Of a stretch of DNA of 64,000 nt, positions 25,292-36,252 are shown one piece after another. A program made the translations under genes and the position numbers. The first letter of the stretch is position 1. Every line of letters starts with the position of its first letter. Origin of the DNA: Amphibalanus amphitrite (taxonomy: Eukaryota; Arthropoda; Thecostraca; Balanomorpha; Balanidae); the NCBI RefSeq assembly GCF_019059575.1, contig NW_024882967.1:1-64000 (forward strand). The letters run 5' to 3'. The notes below the pieces were generated by a model. It worked only from the letters and a program-made list of their open reading frames with translations. It did no database searches and was not told the origin of the DNA.

Positions 25292-25501
25292 CACGGCCTT
25301 CACCTTGGCACAGCACCATTCGCTGATATTTCGGTCAAAGTTTGAATATCGCAAGTGCTGTGTATATTATCAGTGAGTTACGACGTAAAATATGCAATTC
25401 ATATCATTATTTTGTCAAGGGATGTATTCAGCAAGTGCTGGTAAGCGCACCTACGCACGACGAGCGGATACGATGGACTTGATTCGACACTAATAAGCAT
25501 A

Positions 25502-26445
25502 GGGGAAGGTGGGGTAAGACGGCCCAGCGGGGCAAGACGGACCACCAGCCCTCCCGGCTGAACCGCTGCTGGTATCTACTGCTTTATGCACTCACTATGT
25601 TTGTTTTCCTTCGTAACAATGGCCACCTTGAGCTCATGCTGCTAGGATGCATAGCTTTTGAGTTATTGAGAAAAATGTTGTTTTTCGTCAAACCGATCTA
25701 ATATAAGAGGTCTACGGGTGATTCAAGTACGGTGCCTTTCTTGCATGATAAGTTTCTAATTTGCACTTAACTGTGAAGAACAAAGTTATAAACTTAGTTA
25801 TGGTCACACTTTAGGAAAGGCAAGGTTTTGCAATGTTGGGCTATTTGACATATACGTCATGATAATGACAGAATTTAGATTTGGGGCAAGACGGACCACT
25901 GTGGTCCATCTAACCCTGCGGTGGTCCATTGTACCCTGCATATGGAAAGTTCTTTTCCAAAACATTGACACAAGTTTAAGTAAGCTAATTTTTCAGGAAG
26001 GAGTCTTTGTTGCATGAGAGCCATGCATGCAAGTGCTCAGTTAGCATGCATTCATGCCAAACGACAATCAACACACATGTTCCCAGCTTTTAGATGCACT
26101 TCCATCACACATGAGTAAAGAATAAAGGTTCATTTTGTTATTTTACCATTCTGGTTACTTTTTCTTACAAGAGTACAGAGCAGAAGTGTAACACACATGA
26201 ACGGATAGCAGGCACTGCTGGGTGGTCCGTCTTACCCCACGTTTTTTCTTGTCTGAGTTTTTGACATGTCCTTCTTTAAGAGCATCCACCACCTAGATGT
26301 CTTTAATTTGAAATTTAGTCTTTACACATATCAACAGAGGAAGGATTGAGCATTCCGAAGACTATAAATAATATGAATTACGAGAGCAGTGTAGCAAGGT
26401 ATGCGGCCTCAAACCTTAGCTGGTCCGTCTTACCCCACCTTCCCC
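25502..26445. mobile_element. TA-flanked MITE with GGGGAAGGTGGGG ends
   Basis: The inverted ends GGGGAAGGTGGGGTAAGACG (left) and its complement (right) are perfect over about 20 bp, with TA directly outside both (25500-25501, 26446-26447). The phrase ggcaagacggaccac recurs inside near 25884, and its complement lies near 26219. TA duplication suggests Tc1/mariner-like mobilisation; no transposase frame present. Confidence 0.75.
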
Positions 26446-26449
26446 TATT

Positions 26450-28770
26450 GCATACTTTATACTGTGGCGAATGCAAAGTAAAGCAGTGTTGTTAGAAATT
26501 AACAACCAATACTTTTTTAATGTGTTATAATCAAAATTGTGAGCCTTGATACCAAATTGTGCAAGGTATCTTTCTGCACTGGAAATTATCTTAATAAAAC
26601 ACGGCTAAGCACTGCAGCTGTTCGTTTTCGAGGAGCCCGGTGCAGGGCCGGTGATGGGACGCGTCCACGCCGGGTGCGTGCAGTCCCCACCGCCGCAGGG
26701 CACGGTCCACCGTCAAACGTGCTGGACACACCTGCCCCCTCCCCTCCCTCCCCTCCCCTCGCCCGGGGTGGTCGCGTGGCGCGCGGGGGGACGACAGCCG
26801 GCCGACCCCTCAGGGCAGATTGAACGGGGTAAAACCGGTGGAGGGGGGGGGGGCGGCGCTCAGCTGATTGTGCCGAGACCGGACAGCGCGTGGACTGTGT
26901 GTGTGCCTGCTGGCCGTTTTATGACGGTGGATATGGGACTGGGAGCCGACAGCAGCTTGCAGGCGAGGTGGGAAGGAAGAGCTCCAGGTGCTAATGGGTG
27001 GCAATAAAAGTCCGAGTGCCGAGGGAACGCATCGGAAGTTGTCGGCGGCACGAAACGAACTAAAAACGGCGCTGCGCTTCCGACTCGTGAGCGCTGTACC
27101 ACTGTATAATTTTACTACACTTCGAGAGAAACAGACACGATAGTTTCAGTCCTAAAGTCAATAGAAGCTGTAGTAATTGTTAATCGATACCGGAGGAATG
27201 GGGTTAGAGAGGTTGAACTCTTACAAAACTCATCTTGCAATTCAATTATAAGCATAGGTGAAAAGGGAGTATCTAGCTAGAGACGAATCATCGAGGAGTT
27301 GATATGCTCTATTAAAACATTCATATTTTGAGCGTAAATTTAAAATTATAGGTGAAAAACAAGCAATAGTTCATTTTAACTATTTTTAACAAAAGCAATT
27401 ATGACAATTTAATTTTACATGGCATTCGTAATGCATATTTACCTATTCTTCATCCAGCAAATGCTCCTGACAAAAATGCTACATGTATTGCATATTATGT
27501 GTGTGCATATCTGAACATGTCGTACATGATACAAACATTGTCATTTTTGTTGGTCCCATTTGATGTTGGACATGCACAAAAAAACACACACACACACAAC
27601 AACGTTTACACCTGCGCCCACAACCACATTCAAAATCACATCGACATGACCGACACCGCACACCGGACCCCACCTCCCACACAGCTCACACCGCAGTCAA
27701 ATTCCGCGAGTCCCTCTATCCAACCCTACAGCGCGGGCCAGCACGTGGCGAAATCTGCCGGCCGGCCGGCGCGGCACGTCACACTGCATAATTAATGTGA
27801 CGTCGACGGCCGAGTGCGTGACGCCCCCCCTCTCCACCCAGCAGGGGGGGGGGGGGGGCGACGGCACACGACACTGCACTCAGCCGGTGCCGCCGAGCCC
27901 ATTTGGATATTGAAGAAGGGTTAATGTGTCCCTGGTGGGTGAAGCCCGGCCATGCCATGGCTCACGGGAGGGAGGAGAGAGTATGGGAGGGGGTAGAGCG
28001 TGTGGCCACCCGCCACTCCCAGTCGGCTCTTGTCTTGTGGAAACACCAGAGTCAGGAATAGGATATAGCAGCACTAGTAACGGATCTATTGAACACAGCA
28101 GCATCAATTAGTAGCAGATATGCGTGCAGAGTAAGGTGCACTGCAGCACTATGTAGGTAGAAGGCCGGGTAGAAGGTAGAAGGCATTTAGCAGGAGCAGA
28201 AAAACTGCAGCGCCCTAAAACACTGTTAGCTGATTAGACCGTCTAAAAACGTTTCAGCGTATCAACTAGCTGCATGCATCTTCCACGTCTTGGGATAAGT
28301 CTGCATATGTAGTGTGCAGTGGTGAATGCAATAGGCGTTTGTAACATCTATAATACCTAAAAGTCACGTCGGATCGTACCGAATCATTTTGACCGCTATC
28401 ATGCACAATGCACATGCTACATGGAGCGGTCCGCAACAGCACAATCATGTGACCTGTCAGCGTAACTGTTCTCATGCATGTTGTAAACCCATCCCATGTT
28501 TGAACAGATGACTGGCAAAGCTGTAAATTTCAAATAACGCCGGATATCACTCATCGTCAGTCTGCAATCCATGTTTCTCTGCAGAGAATCTAAGTAGGGT
28601 TGGAAGCGTGTTCAACTTTCCTCTATTACTCGGCTGTTCTGCTTCTGCTGTGCTCATCATGACTATTGCTTCTCGGCTTCGTCATGGCCTTTACACACAC
28701 AGCACAACCTTCTGGACATCGACCAAGCGATGCTTCATCTCGTCATTTGTTTTATTATCCTTGTGCCCGT
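26450..28770. other. No gene recognised; GC-rich patches
   Basis: CpG-rich patch at 26620-27080, short (CA)n at 27586-27599 and a G run at 27845-27859. Frames have no recognisable domains. Confidence 0.45.
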
Positions 28771-28777
28771 GTTTTAT

Positions 28778-28780
<3 letters not shown>

Positions 28781-28870
<90 letters not shown>

Positions 28871-28872
28871 CT

Positions 28873-28902
<30 letters not shown>
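28781..28902. repeat. (TC)n microsatellite
   Basis: TC run interrupted once by gctctccctccc near 28867-28880. Confidence 0.97.
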
Positions 28903-28903
<1 letters not shown>

Positions 28904-29089
28904 GTTTCCCTATCCCTTTTTCTGAACGCATCTCTTTCGTCCTCATCGCCTCGTCTTAAGCTTTCCACGATCACTAGCCCCCCCCCCCTGTTCCTTTTTC
29001 CACTCCTGTCCCCTTTGCACGTTTCCTAATTTATATCGCCTTCCCTCATCCCTTTTCCATTCATTTCCCTGTTCCCGTCCGCCGTCCGG

Positions 29090-29225
29090 CTGTCCCGTGT
29101 CCCATTTCCTTCCCCCGTCCCATCCCATTCCCATGTCCCATTCCTTTCCCTCGTCCCGTCCCATTTCCATGTCCCATTCCCTTCCCCCGTCCCATCCCAT
29201 TTTCATGTCCCATTCCCTTCCCCGT
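29090..29225. repeat. Degenerate tcccattcccttcccccgtcccatcc repeat
   Basis: Several tandem units of roughly 24-30 bp built on catgtcccattcc. The antisense Gly/Met/Trp-rich frames are artefacts. Confidence 0.7.
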
Positions 29226-29369
29226 GCCGTCCCTGTGCGGCGTCCCGGATGCTCGCCTCCATGCGCCCAACACCGCATCATTACAGGTACCCAGGGAGCG
29301 TGCAGCTCCGCAGCCTACACCCTGTGAAATTACCCCGGGTAATCATCGAAAAATTGTCCTATTCGGCTG

Positions 29370-30050
29370 CGTTTCGTGATGAACGACGGCGAGGCAGGAA
29401 GCGGCGGCCGCACCGGTTCCGCCGTCATGCGTCGCGCTCGCCGCACTTGCTGCGCTGCGCCGCGAGTGTCGACAGCCGGCAAAAAGCCGGAGCCGGAGCG
29501 GCTGCGGGCCGTTTTACGGCTCCGGCTGCTTCCGGAGCCCGTTCGGCGTCGGCCTGCGGTCAGCTGCCGGCGGCTCGGTCCGCCCGGCGACGGTAATGTT
29601 CCGGCCCGACGCCGGCCACGGTCAACGGCCGGCTCCGGCTCCGGCGCGCGACTCCGGCTCCGGCGCGGAGTCCGACCGACCGCCGCCGGAGCCGCCCGGC
29701 GGGCTCCTCGGCGCCCCGCAGTCACCGGAGCTTCAGTGGAGCCCATTTTGTCTCATCTCGCGCCGCTGGTGGCGCCGAGATGAGCGCGCCGGGCACGGCG
29801 GTGCCTCATTCATTTGCATGTCGGCGGGCGGCCGGCCGACGCCGCGCCTCCCGCGCCGCCGGTGGCGCTCTGCCATTGGCTGTCGGCGGCGGCGGGCGGC
29901 GCCTGGCCCGGCTCGCCGCCGCCGCCGCCGCCGACACCAGCCGAGGGCGGCACGCGCCGGGCCGGCCCCGCCGCCGCCGCCGGCGGAGGTGGCACCGCTC
30001 CGCCGCGCCGCCGCCCGGCGCGAGCAGCCCGGTTGTTAGCCGCTGTAATT
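29370..30050. other. CpG-island-like block
   Basis: Extremely GC-rich with very frequent CpG and GCC/CCG triplet runs, followed by AT-rich sequence. It may be a promoter or first exon. The long overlapping frames on both strands reflect lack of AT-rich stop codons and share no recognisable family. Confidence 0.4.
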
Positions 30051-30564
30051 AGGGAGATTGCCGGTGGTGTGCACTCAGTTCCGGCCACGCTGCGGTTTGG
30101 GGGGGACGCCCTGTACCCAGACCGGAACGGGCAGAACATCCTCCCCCTCCCCGTGAATGAGACGCTGCTCGGGCCGGGTGATTGTCGTGCCTGGGTGAAA
30201 TTACACTCGGCATGGAGGGCGTCAGTCTGGTAGGGAACACCTGCTAGTTCGGATATTTGATGGGCCATTGTACGAATGGACACCGAAGGATCTACGGGGT
30301 ACCCTGCCCCATAATGAGTTACTTTCAAAAACTTGATTTTACCTCAAAGCGCACTGACTTGGCTACCTATACCATTCTTTTGCGTATGAACGAATGCCAC
30401 CTCATATCCAAACGTGTGATGTATAACCTATGTAAGATATATTCGCCTCCTTTTTTAACATTACGAATCTGCTGAAAAAAAACATCATGGAGTGCATTTG
30501 CTGTAGTTAACCTACTTATTTACTGTCCTTCAAAAAACTATCGAGTATCCATGCTGCAAGAATA

Positions 30565-30728
30565 TACACCTTTTTGCACTCAAAATAGGCATCTTTTCAT
30601 TCAATTTCGGCGAATTGCATTCAATTTTAGCGATCTCTCATTTGCTTCGAATAGAGAGATCACTAAAATTGAATGCAATTCGCCGAAATTGAATGAAAAG
30701 ATGCCTATTTTGAGTGCAAAAAGGTGTA
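30565..30728. mobile_element. Near-perfect 164-bp hairpin (foldback MITE)
   Basis: Two arms of about 75 bp, beginning TACACCTTTTTGCACTC and ending with its complement, separated by a 14-bp loop (atttgcttcgaata). Only scattered single-base differences between arms. ATA lies just outside both ends, possibly a 3-bp target duplication. Confidence 0.75.
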
Positions 30729-30849
30729 ATAACGTAGCAAGAGATGCCGGCATTTGTGCATCACATCAGTGACGAGCTTTACACATTTCAGTTTTAAAAT
30801 CATAGTTCTTAGTAAAGCTTAGGTAATAGAAACATGAAAACACAAAATT

Positions 30850-31510
30850 GAATAAAACGCATTTTTCGGCCAGTACGTTGACACCTTGGGGGCATAGGGG
30901 GGCGTTGGGGGGGGGGGGGCATAACGCTGCCCCCTTACGTTTTGTAGCATATCGCTGAAACCTGATGAGCTACGAACGTGAAACTTGGCATAGCTTCAAA
31001 TGAATACCTAGGCAAGGTCTGAGGGAAGGTTGGTAGTTGTAGCGCCTGAGAGTGAGATGACGTCACAGTGACGTCATAAAATCTTGTCGTTTTCTGATAT
31101 GGACCGTTTCCGATGTCACTGAGCATGAAACTCAACAGTAATGAACTAGACAACACCTGCTGTCATCCAAAAAAATCTAAGCACACTTCCAACTAATACC
31201 TTGTCAATAATCGGTCCTTTTTATTCGGTCTCATATATCTGATATATCGTGAGGAAACTGAGAGTCGCCAAACTATAATTTGAATTCTCCTGTCACCGGT
31301 CACTCTAATATCATTTTAAATGGGATCGACACCAAATTTGAACAGAACCTCGGCTATGTATTCAGGAAAGTATATGTGCAAACTGCAAAGTTTCGCTTCT
31401 CTATCTCTTCGCGTTGCGAGGATATCGTTGCAGAAGTGGCGCGGACGCCCAGCGGCCGCCGGTTTAACAAAATATCGCTAACGATTTCAGACATCCATGA
31501 ATAGCCAATT
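30850..31510. mobile_element. TGACCT-family-like fragment with G-run
   Basis: Contains the ggggcataacgctgccccc G/C-run hairpin (30895-30945), gatgacgtcacagtgacgtcat (31058-31080) and phrasing like the neighbouring MITEs, but no intact ends. Confidence 0.4.
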
Positions 31511-31519
31511 TACCAAAAA

Positions 31520-32290
31520 ATAAGTTGAAAGAAGACCTTACTGATACAGACGATATGCCCACAAACAATCAGACATACAAGTACACCAATAGTGCCTCCT
31601 CAGGACGACCGGAGGCCCGAGTAGCTGGTCGGCTGCCGTGGTTAATGAACCAACAGCGTCGTCACGGGACGCGCTCGTGCCAACGAACCCATCGCGGCGG
31701 CGTCAGCGGCGGTGATGGCGGCGGACTGCGGCCGGCAGCCGCGCCAGCTGACCGCAGAAATGGCGTCATTGGTTCTAACAGCTGAGCAGCAGGTGCTTCC
31801 GCAGGCGCTTCAGTCGCAGCCAGAGGCGCTACAAATTGACTGGGTTTAGCGAATCCTCGTGCATTTTCCTTGTTTTGGTGAAATGTAAAGAACACATATA
31901 TACCGAAAACATGTATTGTAAGATGCTCCAAAAGCGGCTTGAGATCCTTACAATGAAAGGTTTAGGGTCCAAGGGGTATAAAGCATTATCCACCACCACG
32001 GCACAGGGTAATCGTTGCTATAACGCAGTTGACTAGTGATTATTTTTGTGGATCGGTAACAATTCTTTAACATGACATCTGACGTTTCCATGCATGATAA
32101 CAATCGGTCGATATCGTAATACGATGAGCAAAGATAAAGAACTTGGTGTGCTCTTGGTATTTTCGGCACAGCCCGCGCCCCCGCGGCTCCTGGGACCTGA
32201 GCCTCCACCTGATGCTGGGGATCGGGGGAGATAAGTTTGAGATCCTCCCACTAACTATATATTTACGTTAGCAGACACTCCACAACACGG
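31520..32290. other. No gene recognised
   Basis: Mixed sequence with a short GC-rich patch at 31600-31840. No supported gene. Confidence 0.45.
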
Positions 32291-32569
32291 TGGCTATTAC
32301 GTGTCAATTGTCAGTGAAACTAGGCCTTTGGATCACGTAACTGCAAGTGGTAGGCTGCTTTCGAAAGACCGTAAAAATATGCAGAAATTGCCCTGTCATT
32401 TGTTATTTGTCAGGTCAATGGTTAGGCCATCAGAAATCGGTACAGGTCAAATTTCGCCTATTTCGACACATTTTGAGTTTTGACAAAGCAGCAAATGACT
32501 CGCGAACGAGTATCACTACAGCGTCGCGAAAGATACGCATCTGACGCCTCTTTCAATCAACTTTCGCTA

Positions 32570-33748
32570 TTAACCCGCGCCCCGTTGGGCTCTGCCGAGC
32601 AACGCACCCCGTTGGGGGGGGGGCATTTTGGCCCCCCCCCTAAGATCTCGAGAACCACGCAACCTAGCGACAAGCGGCAAACGGTGTTGGATAGCCCTAT
32701 CAGGGAACTACCTTGTGACCCAATTTTATTGACCTAGGTCAAACCGATGACGTCACAGATCAGGTCAAAGGTCCAATTTTCACCGTTTACAGGCATTTCA
32801 AGAAATGCGTTATAAAATCGAGTAAAATGCATTTCATTGAAAATCATCGATGGGGAAATGTTCTTCAAACACATATTTTGCTAGTTAAGGTCACTGATAC
32901 CAGGTCAGGTCACAGAGGTCAGGTCACTGGGGGGTCACAATATGAAAGTGTCGTGTGATGCATGTTTTATGGTCCATTTTACATGACAAATGCGATTATG
33001 TGGGTCAGCCAGCCTTTAAGGCCAGCTTAGGTCACGTTTTGGTCAAGTTCAGGTCAAGATCAGGTCAAGGTCAGGTCAAATTAGGTCAAATTTCAAAAAT
33101 GATATTTTTGCATAAAATGGGTATCGAATCGATGCAGCTCGTCACGGGGAGTTCAATGGTGGTCTTTGTTTTGCCGTACGAGGTCTAGAATCGCTAAAAA
33201 TTGAGTTCAAAAATTTGACGTCATCATTTTTGAACAGTTTTTTCGCTATAACTTGGCCAAAAAACGAGATATCGATCTGAAATATGGTATGTATATAGAA
33301 GAGCGCAGGGACTATCACATATATTCCGGTGTTTTCGAAATTCGGAAAAATTTTGGATTTTTTTAGTTTTTCTAAAAAATTCAATTTTTTGATTTTTTTT
33401 GGGTCAAAACCCAAAATTTTGAACATCCGAGATAGCAGTTTTGTAGCGCCGCTTTTTGTCTACTAGACCATATAAAGAACTTTGAAATTGCTTGATAACT
33501 GTAGATTTGGTGAGCGTTTCAAGATTACATGTTTTTTGCTCATTTTTGCTCGAACATGACCTCAGTTTGACCTCAATAACTCCTGACCTAAGGTCACCTA
33601 AGACTTGAAATTTTGTGTGAAGGTGTCAAATTGATGCCCGGGAAGGTACTGAAAATTTGGCGGCGCTACGCGCCGCCGTTTTCTTGCTATTCAGGAAAAA
33701 CCACAGGGGGGGGGCCAAAATGGCCCCTCCCAACGGGGCGAGGGTTAA
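32570..33748 (+). mobile_element. Complete TTAA-flanked piggyBac-like MITE (type f)
   Basis: TTAA at 32570-32573 and 33745-33748. The inverted ends are TTAACCCGCGCCCCGTTGGG on the left and the complement of TTAACCCTCGCCCCGTTGGG on the right. Both run into a G-run/cattttggcc/C-run hairpin. The interior matches 19471-20340 and carries repeated aggtcaggtca words. No transposase frame. Confidence 0.75.
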
Positions 33749-35093
33749 AACCCGTCAAAAAATGACCTGTCTGAGAAAAATGATGATATGTAATATCTTT
33801 GACCCCAACCTTTCACGACATGGTTGTTACTGGTGTCGCATTCCCATCGCCGAGCCGCGTCAAGTGATGTGTAATCTAATCGTTAACGTATAGGTACTCG
33901 AACTCCTCAAAAATAAGATTTTCAAGTCAACCTTTCCCATCAAATTTTCCTGATTTTCAGAACTTGTCGCAAAGCAGCAGAATTTTTTAACCTAACGTGC
34001 AGCGTCAGAAGAGTGCATTCGAGACCTCTTTTAACCCTCGCCCTGGCGGTGGGGGGGGGGGGGGGGGGGGGGTGTGTGTGTCAATGTGACCCTCCCTCTG
34101 AGTTTTTTTTTGCGATGGGCGCCGAAATATTAGTCGGATCGTGTTGAAATTTTTCATATCCTTTGGGGCATCCGTTGCGCAACGGAGCTATAACGTCTTA
34201 ATAGCTCGGTGACCTGACCTGATTCGTCATATACGAATTAACGTCATAATAGTTACAAAGTCCGACCGTTTTTGACATAATCGTACATTCCGCGTAACTG
34301 GACGTGATCTTATCGACAGAACGAAACTATTCCGTGTGATTTATGTCAGATTTTAAAAGGACATGAATCTTTACATTGTATATATTGACCTGATCAACCA
34401 AGGCCAATGACCTCGCATGTTCACACGCTGACCGTCGTGAAATGAGCTGTGTTTAGTGGGAGTTCTTGAGGTCTTGAATTCGAATTTATGGCTTAATTTT
34501 CACCTTAACGCCTTCCCAACTGTTCCTAGACCTTTACAAGGTCAAACTAGGAATTAAAATGAAATCGGACTTACTCCACAAGAGCTCGTTGGGTCGGAGC
34601 TTTCGAATTGTATTACAATTCTTCGTCAGCGAGAGTCGTATCGGATGTTAAGATCGAATCGAAGGTACAGTGCGGATCGAACAAATATGGGTCGGGCAGG
34701 AGGGTCTCTGAGGCAACTAGTTGGTCTTGAAATAAACATACAAACACTGGGAAACACGTGAATAATAACAGGATGCACACTTACTAGAAAACGCCTGTAA
34801 AATGGGTATAAAACGCACTAGTAAAATATCTAATACAAAAATATAGGCAGGTATAAGGTAAAAATACAGTTAATGACATGTTAATGACAGTTAATGACAG
34901 TTAAAACTAGACTAAGATATAAAATATCAAAATGATAAAATCTATAAAAATCTTTATATAAAAATCTTTATAGATTTTATCATTTTGATATTTTATATCT
35001 TAGTCTAGTTTTAACTGTCATTAACTGTCATTAACATGTCATTAACTGTATTTTTACCTACCTGCCTATATTTTTGTATTAGATATTTTACTA

Positions 35094-35513
35094 TAGTTCG
35101 TTTTTCTTAAGTTTGCCCCTCACTGTAAACGTCTTTTTGAACACAGCACGAGAATTGCTAGCTGAATTACTGAGAAAACTGGTTGGCGCACATTGTATTG
35201 GAGATATGAATAATATTTTCAAAATAAGTTTTGAACACCGACGATGTAACGTTAATGTTAAACGCCGTGCAATTTATTAATTAGTTCAGACACAATTCCT
35301 GAGAAGTCGTCTATCACTGTGATGCTGTAGGTATGGGTAAATACGAGCTATGAGTCTGTGAAATAGTTAACAAATTTGATCAAATTGATCGTCTGTAAAA
35401 TCTGGTGAAATCAATGTGCGCCAACCAGTTTTCTCAGTAATTCAGCTAGCAATTCTCGTGCTGTGTTCAAAAAGACGTTTACAGTGAGGGGCAAACTTAA
35501 GAAAAACGAACTA
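35094..35513. mobile_element. 420-bp TA-flanked MITE, nested copy
   Basis: Inverted ends TAGTTCGTTTTTCTTAAG and complement, extending imperfectly for about 100 bp, flanked by TA (35092-35093, 35514-35515). The opposite arm of the foldback preserves the empty site (complement of ttttactagtg). A second copy of exactly the same length is in a RANBP3 intron (62128-62547). Confidence 0.85.
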
Positions 35514-35704
35514 TAGTGTGTTTTATACCCATTTTACAGGCTTTTTCTAGTAAGTGTGCATCCTGTTATTATTCACGTGTTTCCCAGTGTTTGTATGTTT
35601 ATTTCAAGACCAACTAATTGCCTCAGAGACCCTCCTGCCCGACCCATATTTGTTCGATCCGCACTGTACCTTCGATTCGATCTTAACATCCGATACGACT
35701 CTCG

Positions 35705-35765
35705 CTGACGAAGAATTGTAATACAATTCGAAAGCTCCGACCCAACGAACTCTTGTGGAGTAAGT
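35705..35765 (+). other. Hammerhead-like motif in foldback arm
   Basis: CTGACGA (35705-35711) is followed by a stem gaattg/caattc and GAAA (35730-35733), then a second possible stem ctcc...ggag followed by GTA. Penelope-like elements are known to carry hammerhead ribozymes in their pLTRs. An extra A before the stem and an unpaired G after GAAA depart from the consensus, so activity is doubtful. Confidence 0.3.
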
Positions 35766-36252
35766 CCGATTTCATTTTAATTCACAATTCATCTCCACAT
35801 CATGTCTTTAAAAGGTCAAACTAGGTCAATTACGACTATCCTCGCCGGCGGTGGGTGTGACCTCCCGTGTTCCCGGGGACTACGTTACGCCAGTGGTGGC
35901 TAAAATGCAGTGACCTATACATCATTTTGTTGCTAATTTGTTGACAAACACGGTCGTGAAAGTTTCATGTTGCTATATTCCATAGATTCGCCAATATTGG
36001 CTACGTAACTCGGAAAATTACTGCTTTCCCCCGGAATTTGACCTTTGGCCTGCCATAACTAGGTCAAATACTGGCCTATGGTGAACAAAAATATACCACC
36101 AATCGCGAGTACTCGTTGAGAGCAATCGACTGATCTTTGTTGCGAAGCGCTACGACGCTTAGTTTAGAAACGCCAGGGGGGGGGGGAGTCGCATCGCCGC
36201 CCCCCCCCTCTACAAGGCCGCGTTATGAAAAAGCCCTGCCAGGGCGAGGGGC

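Larger units (their letters stand above)
34552..35811. mobile_element. Penelope-type foldback (inverted pLTR-like arms)
   Basis: Two inverted arms of about 390 bp meet near 34960 almost without spacer. The right arm is interrupted by a 420-bp MITE. Outer ends carry gtggagtaagtccgat and tggagatga(att). A perfect 14-bp target duplication, aaggtcaaactagg, lies at 34538-34551 and 35812-35825. The arm ends align with those of the GIY-YIG element at 44704-46177, so I read this as a derivative of the same retroelement group with no coding sequence left. Confidence 0.75.
34031..36252. mobile_element. TTAA-type element carrying nested insertions
   Basis: The left end is TTAACCCTCGCCCTGG (34031) and the right end is CCAGGGCGAGGGG near 36252; the right TTAA is lost. 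G-run/C-run hairpins lie at 34050-34095 and 36175-36210. About 1260 bp of it is a Penelope-type foldback (34552-35811) inserted with a 14-bp duplication, leaving a host element of roughly 960 bp. Confidence 0.6.

Noticed and set aside
28660-28690. gcttctcggcttcgtcatggcc, resembling the start of U2 snRNA
   Set aside because: Similarity stops after about a dozen bases; no Sm site or downstream U2 stems.
34031-36252. A virus or Polinton-type origin for the TGACCT-rich region
   Set aside because: No capsid, polymerase or integrase frame exists anywhere in 14.6-43.3 kb; structure is explained by non-autonomous elements and nesting.
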